Source of the DNA: an uncultured Eubacteriales bacterium
Lineage (GTDB): Bacteria > Bacillota_I > Bacilli_A > RF39 > UBA660
DNA: 9,372 bases
Assembly: GCA_900313345.1 (NCBI GenBank)
Contig: OMQW01000037.1
Location: 1 to 9,372, forward strand
Reading direction: 5' to 3'
Part shown: positions 1-7,463 of the stretch, in pieces
How the letters are laid out: every line of letters starts with the position of its first letter
Position numbering within the stretch: position 1 is the stretch's first letter
The notes under the pieces: generated by a model
Told to the model about the DNA's origin: nothing
Databases searched by the model: none
What the model saw: only the letters and a program-made list of their open reading frames with translations
Made by a program: the position numbers and the translations under genes

Positions 1-2114
1 CTAATATTGGTGTATTAGCTAAACTTAATTTTTTTATGGATATTCCTAATGGTAAATGCAAGATTACTTTAATGGGTTTAAATAGAGTTAATATTAGTGA
101 TTATCAAGTATTTGATAATGAAAATATATATACTGGAAAATATAATATAATAAATGAAAAAATAGTTGTTGATCCTAATTTAAAAAGTTTATTAATTAAA
201 AGTTTAAGAAAGTATGTTGATACTTTACCTTATGTTTCTAATGCTGTTCTTTCTAAAATAGATTTAATTGATTCACTAAATGATTTAACTGATTTAATTA
301 TTAGTTTTCTTCCTTTTGAATTTTCTAAAAAAGCTAATTATATTTCTGAAATAGATTGTGTTAAAAGATGTAAGATGCTTCTTAAGGATATGAATATTGA
401 TCTTAAATATGCTAGACTTGAAGAAAAGATAGATAAAGAGGTTAGTGATAAGATTGATAAAAGTCAAAAAGAATTTTATTTAAGAGAAAAAATTAATGCT
501 ATTAATAAAGAACTTGGTGAAGATAATAATATTGCTAGTGAAAATGATAGATTAAAAAATAGTATTAAGAAATTAAAAGCTCCTAAGAATATAAAAGATA
601 GAGCTAATCTTGAACTTAATAGGTTTTTAACTACTCCTACACAATCACCTGAATCATCTATTATAAGAGATTATTTAGATTGGTTAATAAATTTACCTTG
701 GAATAAATTTACTAAAGATAATAATGATTTTAATGATGTTTCAATGCATTTTAATGATAGTCATTATGGACTTACTAAAGTTAAAGAAAGAATATTAGAA
801 TATCTTGCTGTTAAGCAAAATACTAATAGTTTAAAGAGTCCTATTATTTGTTTAGTTGGTCCTCCAGGTGTTGGTAAAACAACTCTTGCTATGTCTATTG
901 GTGAAGCTCTTAATAGAAATATTACTAAGATTAGTGTTGGTGGTGTTTCTGATGAAGCTGAGATTGTTGGACATAGAAGAACTTATATAGCAAGCTGTCC
1001 AGGTAGAATTATTGAAGGGCTTAGAAAAGCCAATAGTATGAATCCTTTATTTATAATTGACGAAATTGATAAAATGACTAGAGATATTAAGGGCGATCCT
1101 GCAAGTAGTTTACTTGAAGTACTTGATCCTAATCAAAATACACATTTTTTAGATCATTATATTGATGAAGATGTTGATTTATCTAAGGTTATGTTTATAG
1201 CTACTGCTAATTATATAGATAGAATTCCTTATGAACTTTTAGATAGATTAGAAATTATAGAAATACCTAGTTACACTGAGTATGAGAAAAAAGATATTTG
1301 TAAAAACTATATAATTCCTAAAGCATTAGAATCTGTTAATTTAACTATGCTTAATGTATCTTTTACTGATGATGCAATACTAGATATTATACGTTATTAT
1401 ACTAAAGAAGCAGGGGTTAGAGAACTTGAAAGAAAGATTGAAGAAATTCTTCGTAAAATAGTTAAGAAATTATTAACTGATAAAAGTTTAGTTAGTTATG
1501 TTGTCGATTCTAATATGGTATTAGAGCTTCTTGGAAATAAAAAATATAACTTTAATAAAACATTAAAGAATAAGACTCCTGGTATTGTTAATGGAATGGC
1601 CTATACTGAGTTTGGTGGAGATATTTTACCAATAGAAGCTAATTATTTTGAGGGAACAGGAAGACTTATTCTTACTGGTAATTTAGGGGATGTAATGAAA
1701 GAAAGCTGTGAGATAGCACTTAGTTATATTAAAGCTAATAAAAATAGTTATGGTATTAATATTGATTTTAATAAAATAGATATTCATATACATGTTCCTG
1801 AAGGGGCTATTCCTAAAGATGGTCCTTCAGCAGGGTCTGCTATTACTACTGTTCTTATAAGTTTATTTAAGGGTATTCCAGTTTCTAATAATATTGCAAT
1901 GACTGGAGAAATAACTCTAACTGGTTCTGTTCTTCCAATAGGAGGTCTTAGAGAAAAATTAATTGGTGCATTAAGAAGTGGTATAACTACTATATTTGTT
2001 CCAAGCTCTAATCAAAATGATATTAATGAGTTAGATAATAAACTTACAAGTTCTTTAAAGATTAACTATGTTTCAAAATATGATGATATTTACAAAAAAA
2101 TATTTAGGGGATAA
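1..2114 (+). CDS. lon: ATP-dependent Lon protease (LonA type), 5' partial
   Basis: Lon is a cytoplasmic AAA+ serine protease that unfolds and degrades damaged and regulatory proteins. The frame is open from the left edge (nt 3 onward), and the residues before the Met at 36 continue the Lon N-terminal domain. That Met is therefore internal: about 703 residues are visible and perhaps 70-90 are missing compared with the usual ~775-800. Numbering from the Met at 36, the Walker A GPPGVGKT is at 275-282 and the Walker B with D342-E343 (IIDEIDK) follows. The protease domain has PKDGPSAG with catalytic Ser598, then GGLREKL with Lys641. The 43-residue Ser-Lys spacing equals that of E. coli Lon (S679/K722). 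Both active sites look intact, so the enzyme should be functional. The next gene starts 2 bp after the stop, which suggests co-transcription. Family assignment is secure; the promoter lies outside the window. Confidence 0.97.
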   Translation, partial: NIGVLAKLNFFMDIPNGKCKITLMGLNRVNISDYQVFDNENIYTGKYNIINEKIVVDPNLKSLLIKSLRKYVDTLPYVSNAVLSKIDLIDSLNDLTDLIISFLPFEFSKKANYISEIDCVKRCKMLLKDMNIDLKYARLEEKIDKEVSDKIDKSQKEFYLREKINAINKELGEDNNIASENDRLKNSIKKLKAPKNIKDRANLELNRFLTTPTQSPESSIIRDYLDWLINLPWNKFTKDNNDFNDVSMHFNDSHYGLTKVKERILEYLAVKQNTNSLKSPIICLVGPPGVGKTTLAMSIGEALNRNITKISVGGVSDEAEIVGHRRTYIASCPGRIIEGLRKANSMNPLFIIDEIDKMTRDIKGDPASSLLEVLDPNQNTHFLDHYIDEDVDLSKVMFIATANYIDRIPYELLDRLEIIEIPSYTEYEKKDICKNYIIPKALESVNLTMLNVSFTDDAILDIIRYYTKEAGVRELERKIEEILRKIVKKLLTDKSLVSYVVDSNMVLELLGNKKYNFNKTLKNKTPGIVNGMAYTEFGGDILPIEANYFEGTGRLILTGNLGDVMKESCEIALSYIKANKNSYGINIDFNKIDIHIHVPEGAIPKDGPSAGSAITTVLISLFKGIPVSNNIAMTGEITLTGSVLPIGGLREKLIGALRSGITTIFVPSSNQNDINELDNKLTSSLKINYVSKYDDIYKKIFRG

Positions 2115-2116
2115 TT

Positions 2117-2773
2117 ATGACTGAAAAGGATATGGATGTTATTTATAAAACATTAATTAGATATGTTTTAAATGACTTTGAAAGTTCAGATATTTTAGAA
2201 AAATATGTTCTTGATAAAACATCATTTTTAGAATTTTTATTTAATATTAAATATATGATGGATTTTGATAAACCTTATTTTTTAGTTAATAAAAGAGCAA
2301 TTTCTAAAACTCTTGATGTAATAGCTAAATATAGATTTAGAGATGATATGAAGGATTTTTATTCTTATATAAATAGTTTAATTATTGAATTAAATAGTAT
2401 AAATAATATTAAAGATAAAAATAAAAGTATTAAACTTTATTCAGAATACGAATTAAATACCAGGTTCTTAAATAAAGGTTATACTAATACTTTTATTACT
2501 AATAATAATATTGATAATTTATGTTATGGAATAAAAACTTTACAAGATTTTGATTATGGTTATATTGGTTTATTAAAACATGATCAATATGATTTAATAA
2601 CTAAAGATAATTTTACAGAGTTTTTAGGTTCTACTAATTATTTTTTAAGTACTAGTCCTAAATTATTTGAAAAAGAAGACTTATTAAAAATAAAAGATAC
2701 TATTAAAAGAGTTGATTCTAATTATGAAAGTAAACTTGCTAAAAAGACTTTAAGAAATATAAAAAATCTTTAA
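2117..2773 (+). CDS. Hypothetical protein, 218 aa, co-transcribed with lon
   Basis: I do not recognise this protein. It starts 2 bp after the lon stop, with an AGGGG ribosome binding site at 2106-2110 inside the end of lon, so it is almost certainly translated from the lon transcript. It has no signal peptide, transmembrane segment, Cys cluster or nucleotide-binding motif that I can see. The composition is rich in Lys, Asp, Asn, Leu and Ile with many helix-favouring stretches, which suggests a soluble, largely alpha-helical cytoplasmic protein. The C-terminus is basic (KLAKKTLRNIKNL). In Bacillus the gene after lonA is the GTPase ysxC, but this protein has no GTPase G1 motif (GxxxxGKS/T), so it is not that. 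The stop codon is embedded in a transcription terminator hairpin, which makes this the last gene of the lon unit. Confidence 0.85.
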   Translation: MTEKDMDVIYKTLIRYVLNDFESSDILEKYVLDKTSFLEFLFNIKYMMDFDKPYFLVNKRAISKTLDVIAKYRFRDDMKDFYSYINSLIIELNSINNIKDKNKSIKLYSEYELNTRFLNKGYTNTFITNNNIDNLCYGIKTLQDFDYGYIGLLKHDQYDLITKDNFTEFLGSTNYFLSTSPKLFEKEDLLKIKDTIKRVDSNYESKLAKKTLRNIKNL

Positions 2774-2784
2774 GTCTTTTTTTT
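2741..2784 (+). terminator. Rho-independent terminator overlapping the stop codon of the 218-aa gene
   Basis: A 15-bp inverted repeat pairs 2741-2755 (AAAAAGACTTTAAGA) with 2767-2781 (TCTTTAAGTCTTTTT). There is one T-T mismatch, an 11-nt A-rich loop, and a run of eight T from 2777 to 2784. The left arm encodes the last residues of the upstream protein, and the TAA stop (2771-2773) lies in the right arm. The stem is GC-poor, like everything here, but its length and T-tract fit an intrinsic terminator ending the lon unit. The spoVID-like gene 38 bp downstream would then need its own promoter, unless read-through is substantial. Confidence 0.75.
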
Positions 2785-2821
2785 ATTCTTTATTCATATT
2801 ATTTATAGAACGGAGGTTTTT

Positions 2822-3481
2822 ATGAATAAAGAAATTACTTTTACTAAAGATTTAGAATTTAATACTAGAATAGGTGAAATAAATACTATTAGCTTAGAAG
2901 ATGATTTAAAATATATTGATGAATCTATTGATGGTAATTTATATGTTAGTGGTAAATATAAGATATTAGATGGAAGCATGTTACTTGAGGATTTTTCTTT
3001 TAGTATTCCTTGTAGTATTGATATTGCTCTTAATTTAGATAATGATAGTGTTAAGTTTAATATTAGTAATTTTACTTATGAAGTTATTGATAATAAGATA
3101 CTTAGATGTAATATTAGTATTATAGTATCAGGTGATATTAAGCATCGTGAATGTGATAATGATGATGTTCCTGAGTTTTTAAAGGAAATACCTGTTAAAG
3201 AAAGAGATAGTGAAGTTAATATAACTAATAGTAATATAGAGAAAGAAACAGAAGAAGAATCTAATGATAATAAAAATATTATTGAAACATCTTCTATATT
3301 TGCTACTTTAGATGATAATAATTTTAGTACTTATAGAGTTTATATAATGAGAGAAAATGATTCTTTAGATGATGTTATAAAAAAATATAATACTAATAAA
3401 GAAACTTTAGCCTTATATAATGATTTGGATAATATTAGAGTTAATTCTTCCATAATAATACCTGATGATGAATCTAAGTAA
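2822..3481 (+). CDS. spoVID: SpoVID-like spore coat morphogenesis protein (SPOCS-like plus LysM)
   Basis: In Bacillus, SpoVID is recruited to the forespore surface and drives encasement by the coat; its C-terminal LysM region also contacts peptidoglycan precursor. Here 219 residues show the same layout. An N-terminal beta-rich region (about 1-120) opens with a FxxxLEFNTRIGEINTISLEDDL-type stretch and contains the 'GNLYVSGKYKI' pattern typical of SpoVID/SPOCS domains. A short acidic, Asn/Glu-rich linker follows (about 125-165), then a C-terminal LysM-like repeat at 171-214 (YRVYIMRENDSLDDV through SSIIIP). Bacillus SpoVID is much longer in the linker, so this is a compact version. The start has a good GGAGG ribosome binding site at 2812-2816, five bases before ATG. 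It overlaps the next gene by 17 bp, as expected for the spoVID-ysxE pair. The LysM call is firm; the SpoVID name rests on N-terminal resemblance plus synteny. Confidence 0.75.
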   Translation: MNKEITFTKDLEFNTRIGEINTISLEDDLKYIDESIDGNLYVSGKYKILDGSMLLEDFSFSIPCSIDIALNLDNDSVKFNISNFTYEVIDNKILRCNISIIVSGDIKHRECDNDDVPEFLKEIPVKERDSEVNITNSNIEKETEEESNDNKNIIETSSIFATLDDNNFSTYRVYIMRENDSLDDVIKKYNTNKETLALYNDLDNIRVNSSIIIPDDESK

Positions 3482-4352
3482 TTTATTTATTAAATATAAT
3501 ATTAAGCCTTATAAATATAAATATATTAATAAGGCTTTAATTGTTTATAGTGATAAGATTTATGTAATTAAGAAAAATGCCTATAAAGAAGATTTATATA
3601 ATTTTTTAGAAGGTAATGATTTTAATCTTTTTTTAAGACCTATTAATTATTATGAGGATTTAGTTATTTATAATTATTTAGAAAATAATAATAAAATAGA
3701 ACTTAATAATTTATTAAATATGATTAATAGTCTTGCTATTATGCATAGTAAAACTACTTCTTTTAAAGAATTAAGTTTAGATAGGGTTAAAGAAATATAT
3801 GAGGGATTTAATAATAATATTGATTATTTATATAACTATTATTCTAGTTTAGAAGATAGTTTTAATCTTAATACATTTAATAGTCCTGAAGAGTATTTAT
3901 TTTTAAGAAATATTAGTTATATATATAGTAATTTAGATTTTTGTAAATATTTGAATGAATTATTTTATGAACTTGCTAATAAATCAAATAAATATAGAGA
4001 ATGTTTAATTATTAATCATTTAGATATAGATAATTTTATTAATGGATATTTTACCAATTTAGATCATGCTTCTATTAATAGTCCAGTATATGATTTAATT
4101 GATTTATATAAAAATTATTATGATAAAGATTTTAATTCTTTATATAAAGTATATAAAAGTAATTATGTTTTAAATAGGTTAGAAGAAGTTTATTTTTTAC
4201 TTAATATATCTATTCCTTGGAAAATATCTTTTAACGATACTCATTTTAATAATACATATAATGTTCATAGACTTATTGATTATATATCTTATAATCATGA
4301 GTTTAATTTATTAAATAATAAGATATATGAAAAAGATAATAATGGAAATTAA
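3465..4352 (+). CDS. ysxE: CotS/YsxE-like spore coat-associated protein (degenerate kinase fold)
   Basis: This 295-aa protein resembles the YsxE/CotS/YutH family, spore coat-associated proteins with an aminoglycoside-phosphotransferase/choline-kinase-like fold. Visible features are a mid-protein helical region with IMHSKT (alpha-helical lobe) and a catalytic-loop-like INHLDIDNF around H185. A following GYFTNLDHASINSPVYDLIDLYKNYY-type segment (about 194-220) matches the position of the DFD region and the conserved 'SPVxDL' of the family. The canonical HGDxxxxN and DFG/DxD metal residues are altered, so it may be a pseudokinase. The start lies inside the spoVID-like gene (overlap 3465-3481; MM at 3465/3468) without a clear ribosome binding site, which implies translational coupling. 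In Bacillus ysxE directly follows spoVID, which supports the name. Its 3' end overlaps the convergent small gene on the other strand by 42 bp. Confidence 0.65.
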   Translation: MMNLSNLFIKYNIKPYKYKYINKALIVYSDKIYVIKKNAYKEDLYNFLEGNDFNLFLRPINYYEDLVIYNYLENNNKIELNNLLNMINSLAIMHSKTTSFKELSLDRVKEIYEGFNNNIDYLYNYYSSLEDSFNLNTFNSPEEYLFLRNISYIYSNLDFCKYLNELFYELANKSNKYRECLIINHLDIDNFINGYFTNLDHASINSPVYDLIDLYKNYYDKDFNSLYKVYKSNYVLNRLEEVYFLLNISIPWKISFNDTHFNNTYNVHRLIDYISYNHEFNLLNNKIYEKDNNGN

Positions 4353-4523
4353 TATTAATAATAAAAATGCATTTAATTTAGTTGTTATTATACAAAGTAT
4401 TAATAATTGCCAAATTATTATTACAAATATAGAAAATATAAGAAGGGAGAAATATTTATTATTTCTTCTTTTTGCTATGCATGAAGAACATTTACAATAA
4501 AATGGATGCTTTTTTTGTTTCAT
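4311..4523 (-). CDS. Small Cys-motif two-helix membrane protein
   Basis: This 70-residue protein has a basic N-terminal cytoplasmic tail carrying a C-x-C-x-x-C cluster (C10, C12, C15) followed by KRR. Two hydrophobic segments follow (about 25-47 and 51-70), giving an N-in hairpin topology by the positive-inside rule. On the minus strand the start is preceded by AGGTGATT with normal spacing (4525-4534), and this is the main reason to believe it is real. I do not recognise a family. The three Cys, with H6 nearby, could bind a metal, but this is speculation. It converges on the ysxE-like gene and overlaps its last 42 bp. Hydrophobic reading frames arise easily in AT-rich DNA, so chance cannot be excluded; the Cys cluster and ribosome binding site argue against it. 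Confidence 0.5.
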   Translation of the reverse strand: MKQKKHPFYCKCSSCIAKRRNNKYFSLLIFSIFVIIIWQLLILCIITTKLNAFLLLILISIIIFFIYLII

Positions 4524-5033
4524 ATAATCACCTATATTATATTATGTTATAAAATATATTTTGTACTTTTATAATTTATGATATAACTTATTTAAGTTAA
4601 GATGATATATATGAATAATAATAAATGATTTACTTTAATGGAACTACTTGTTAGTGTATTAATTATTGGGGTTATTACTGATGCAGCAATACCTAGTATT
4701 TCTAATGTTAACAGAAAAAGTTATGAGAATTTTTGTAGTTCTAATGTTGATTTATTAGTAATGAGTGCTAGAAATTATATGAATGATTACCAAAGTTTAT
4801 TACCTAAAGAAATTGGATCTAAATATAAAATACCTGTAAAACATTAATAGATGAACATTAAAAAGAAAATGAATTATCAAAATAGTTATATATTTGTTAT
4901 TAAAAGTATTGAGAATAACTATGAATATATATATGAACTTGATTATGGAGCATGTAGTAGTGATGTTTCTAATAATACTTATATGAAAGCTAATGTTAAA
5001 ACTATTATTAATTATAGTACTGATAGTGGAAAT

Positions 5034-5059
5034 AATAGTAGATTTTATCTACTATTTTT
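5034..5059 (+). terminator. Possible weak intrinsic terminator in the pilin pseudogene tail
   Basis: A perfect 9-bp inverted repeat, AATAGTAGA (5034-5042) and TCTACTATT (5048-5056), encloses a 5-nt loop. It runs into five T and then TCTTTTA. It sits exactly where homology to the pilin paralogs ends. The stem has only two G-C pairs, so termination could be inefficient. Confidence 0.4.
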
Positions 5060-5061
5060 CT

Positions 5062-5089
5062 TTTACTTATTTTTATTTAATGGTATAAT
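5062..5089 (+). promoter_or_regulatory. Probable extended -10 promoter of the pilin operon
   Basis: TGGTATAAT (5081-5089) is a perfect extended -10 element (TGn plus TATAAT). A -35-like TTTACT (5062-5067, 4 of 6 matches to TTGACA) lies 16 bp upstream. It lies between the weak terminator hairpin and the first intact pilin, giving a leader of roughly 20 nt that includes the TAGGA ribosome binding site at 5103-5107. In DNA this AT-rich, -10 matches are cheap. The TG extension and the location raise the call above background. Confidence 0.45.
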
Positions 5090-5114
5090 AATATTTATAA
5101 GGTAGGAATGTTTT

Positions 5115-5549
5115 ATGAAGAATAATAATGGGTTTACTTTAATTGAATTAATTGCTGTTATTGCAATTACTGGTATAGTTAGTTTAATGATGATACCATC
5201 TCTTAATAATATGCTTAGTACTAATAGTACTAGACAATGTGAATATTATGCGAAAGCTATGAGAACAGCTGCTAAATCTTATATTCAAAAAGAAGGACCT
5301 GATATTAAAGAAGCTAATAATGGTAGTTATCCTTCTACATATATAATTAGTTTAAATGATTTAATAAATTCTGGGTATATGGAAATTTATAAGGATGATA
5401 GAACCAAAATAAATGGAGCAAATACTGCTACACCAATAATTGATCCTGTCGTAACAGTAAGTTTTGATAATTCTAGTAAAACACAAACATATAATGTAAG
5501 AATGTTTTGCTTTACTACTGCAAATAGGTTATTAAAGAGTTATTTTTAG
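5115..5549 (+). CDS. Type IV prepilin, 144 aa (simple pilin)
   Basis: This is a prepilin with a six-residue leader ending in Gly6, then FTLIEL and a hydrophobic helix to about residue 28 (ending MIP). Prepilin peptidase would cut between G6 and F7; E11 is the Glu5 of the mature protein that is usual in pilins and needed for assembly. Mature length is about 138 residues, typical of a major or minor type IV pilin or pseudopilin. Two Cys, C42 just after the helix and C132 near the C-terminus, could form a disulfide. The globular part (AKAMRTAAKSYIQ ... SLNDLINSGYM) resembles Gram-positive pseudopilins but is not specific enough to name a comG gene. The start follows TAGGA at 5103-5107. The next gene begins 9 bp after the TAG stop. 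Lacking extra domains, it is the best candidate here for a shaft-forming subunit, which is inference. Confidence 0.88.
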   Translation: MKNNNGFTLIELIAVIAITGIVSLMMIPSLNNMLSTNSTRQCEYYAKAMRTAAKSYIQKEGPDIKEANNGSYPSTYIISLNDLINSGYMEIYKDDRTKINGANTATPIIDPVVTVSFDNSSKTQTYNVRMFCFTTANRLLKSYF

Positions 5550-5558
5550 GAGTTTATT

Positions 5559-7445
5559 ATGAAAAATAAAGGATTTACTTTATTGGAATTATTAATTACT
5601 GTGACAATTATGGGAGTTTTAACTGGAGCTGCTATTCCAGCAACTACTGATGCTTTAAAAAAGTCAAGAGTTGAATATTGCGAAGCTAATATAGATTTAG
5701 TTACTGCAAGCGCAAGAGATTATTTTAAGGATCATTTTAGTTTATTTCCTAAGCAAGTAGGTGATACATCAGAAGTTAGTTTAGAAGAACTTCATAATTC
5801 TAAATATATAGATAATATCTATGATTATAATAAAGAAGAAATTAATTATAAGGATAGTAAAATAAAAGTAGTTAGATCTACTCTAAATAATTATGAATAT
5901 ACTTATAGTATTGATTATAAAAATTGTAATAATTATTTAAAAGGAAATTTATATCAAAAAACTGATGTAAAAGCTTTTATATTATTTACTCCTAATGGTG
6001 GATCTAATTCTGATAATAAAGATATTAATGTTAATATTACTTTTGATGATAAAGGCGTAAAAGTACTTAGTTATAAGTATGAAATATATAAAGTTACTGA
6101 TAAAGGAAATATATTAGTAGGTGGAATTACTAATTATAAAGATTATAAGGATAAGGATATTAATGTTAAGCTTAATATGATGGGGACTTATTTTATTAAA
6201 GCTTATGCTATTAATGCTACTGGTAATCTAAGTGAAAAACAAAGTAGTAATTATACACTAAAATATGTATTAAAAACTGGTAGTGATGGTAAATGTGACC
6301 CTAAGAGTACTATTTATATTTCTTCTAATAAAGAAGAAAATGTATGGTCTAATGGTGAGTTTAAATTTAATATTAAGAAAATAGGATCTGTTAGTTCTTA
6401 TGATGTTTTAGTATCTAAAGAAGGATATAATAACAATGTTTATTATAAAGAACCTTTTATTACTAAAATTAGTAAAGCTACTAGTGATAAGACTCTTACA
6501 TCACCTAGTAGTGAGTCATTTATATATACAATATATATAGTTGCTTATGATGAATACGGAAATAGTTGTACAACAAGAGAATATAAATATTATCAAGATA
6601 ATATTCCACCTAAATGTACTACAACTTCAAGTCATCCTAATTGGACAAACAAAACAGTTACTTTAACAGGCGCTTGTGATGATTTTGGGGCTTTACAAAT
6701 CAGCAGCAAATGTAAAGTATTAGATTCTTGTTCTTATGATGGTGCTAAAAATACATCAATTTGTAATGTTATAAATAATGATACTAATATTAATTCTTAT
6801 TTTACTCCTGGTGTTATTTATGATAATGCTGGTAACAGAACAATGTGTGATAATATTTGGGTTGGAATTGATATTGTTAACCCAACAATTACTTGCTCTG
6901 CTAATGGTAGTTGGAATGCTTCTGGTGCTAGTGGAAGTGTTGCAGCTAGCGATGATTTTAGTGGTTTTGGAACAAATCCAAAGGGTACTAAAACAGGGTT
7001 AAAATCTACTACTAAATATACTGCTATAGATAAGGCTGGTAATTCTTCTAGTTGTTCTTTACGAGTAAAAAGTGCTACTGAATATAGAAATCATACTAGA
7101 AGTTGGAATACTTGTTTAACTGGTTCTCCTAATGCTTGTCAGGGGGAAAATGTTACAAAAACAAAAACTACTAGATCATGTAAATATGAAACTCATAGAA
7201 CTTCTAGTCATACTCCAGGATGTAAAACTGTTTCAAATACGGCGAATGGTGTTTGGTCGGAAAAATGCTATGTTTGCCATAATTCAACAACTACTTATCA
7301 GGAATGGAGTAATTGTGCTTATAGAAAAAATACTTGTCAAGAAGGCTGGAATCCTTGGGGTGGATGGTCTGGTTGGGGCTTTGGTAATAACTGTGCGAGT
7401 GATACATGCGAAGCTGAATCTAGATTAACATATCAAACTTATTAA
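5559..7445 (+). CDS. Large modular type IV pilin-like adhesin, 628 aa
   Basis: The leader MKNKG and FTLLELL give a G5/F6 prepilin peptidase site with E10 as mature Glu5, then a hydrophobic helix to about 27. The pilin stalk has conserved Cys C41 and C123, probably a disulfide. Then come four Ig-like or beta-sandwich extracellular units: about 143-238, 240-346, 347-437 and 438-506. The last two open with DNIPPKC and DIVNPTITC and carry YDNAGN / AIDKAGN signatures and paired Cys, as in bacterial Ig-like repeats. The last 120 residues are rich in Cys, Trp and Thr and end with W597, W600, W603, W606 in overlapping WxxW motifs, then spaced Cys and an Arg, resembling a thrombospondin type 1 repeat. 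The start follows AGGAG. The protein would be processed, inserted through its N-helix and displayed on or in a filament. The pilin call is firm; the adhesin role is inferred from the architecture. Confidence 0.88.
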   Translation: MKNKGFTLLELLITVTIMGVLTGAAIPATTDALKKSRVEYCEANIDLVTASARDYFKDHFSLFPKQVGDTSEVSLEELHNSKYIDNIYDYNKEEINYKDSKIKVVRSTLNNYEYTYSIDYKNCNNYLKGNLYQKTDVKAFILFTPNGGSNSDNKDINVNITFDDKGVKVLSYKYEIYKVTDKGNILVGGITNYKDYKDKDINVKLNMMGTYFIKAYAINATGNLSEKQSSNYTLKYVLKTGSDGKCDPKSTIYISSNKEENVWSNGEFKFNIKKIGSVSSYDVLVSKEGYNNNVYYKEPFITKISKATSDKTLTSPSSESFIYTIYIVAYDEYGNSCTTREYKYYQDNIPPKCTTTSSHPNWTNKTVTLTGACDDFGALQISSKCKVLDSCSYDGAKNTSICNVINNDTNINSYFTPGVIYDNAGNRTMCDNIWVGIDIVNPTITCSANGSWNASGASGSVAASDDFSGFGTNPKGTKTGLKSTTKYTAIDKAGNSSSCSLRVKSATEYRNHTRSWNTCLTGSPNACQGENVTKTKTTRSCKYETHRTSSHTPGCKTVSNTANGVWSEKCYVCHNSTTTYQEWSNCAYRKNTCQEGWNPWGGWSGWGFGNNCASDTCEAESRLTYQTY

Positions 7446-7463
7446 TAAAAAGGAGGTAATGAA

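Larger units (their letters stand above)
4611..5105 (+). pseudogene. Degenerate type IV prepilin gene (paralog of the two large pilins)
   Basis: Translating from ATG 4611 gives MNNNK, a TGA stop (4626-4628), then FTLMELLVSVLIIG. The stop replaces the Gly codon just before the prepilin peptidase cut (GGA to TGA, one base). Downstream homology to the paralogs continues: the conserved post-helix Cys (ENFCSSN), the ARNYMNDYQSLLPK block, the NYEYIYELDYGAC block and the STDSGN block. Around 4837-4869 there is a 1-nt loss, an in-frame loss of about 27 nt and a 1-nt gain. In the shifted stretch this creates TAA and TAG (4845-4850) and then restores frame. Homology stops near 5042; the Ig-like repeats and C-terminus are absent, and the rest of the frame to 5105 is unrelated hydrophobic sequence. 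The fragments starting at 4638 and 4851 have no ribosome binding site and are best read as one broken gene. TGA as Trp is unlikely because all other Trp codons here are TGG. Confidence 0.85.

Noticed and set aside
36..38. ATG taken as the start of Lon
   Set aside because: The frame is open to the left edge and the upstream residues fit the Lon N-terminal domain; the protein is partial.
2791..2811. A sporulation sigma-E-type promoter (CATATT) ahead of the spoVID-like gene
   Set aside because: The matching -10 would fall on the ribosome binding site, leaving no leader; a lone -35-like hexamer in AT-rich DNA is not evidence.
4440..4471. Terminator for the ysxE-like gene on the + strand
   Set aside because: The stem needs a 4-base bulge around GGG and lies inside the small minus-strand gene; pairing is too weak to claim.
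4561..4587. Promoter TTGTAC with TGATATAAC ahead of the pilin pseudogene
   Set aside because: The spacer is only 15 bp and several equally good A/T matches lie in the same 87-bp gap, so no single one can be chosen.
4638..4847. A separate 69-aa protein starting MELLVS
   Set aside because: This ATG is the pilin helix FTLMELL after the TGA; there is no ribosome binding site and homology runs upstream and downstream, so it is part of the pseudogene.
6778..7002. Open frame of 74 codons inside the 628-aa pilin gene
   Set aside because: It is an out-of-frame shadow of a well-supported gene, low in complexity (Leu/Ile/Val from AT-rich codons), with no ribosome binding site.
7132..7428. Open frame of 98 codons inside the 628-aa pilin gene
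   Set aside because: It is an overlapping shadow frame; the Cys/Trp pattern is meaningful only in the pilin frame.
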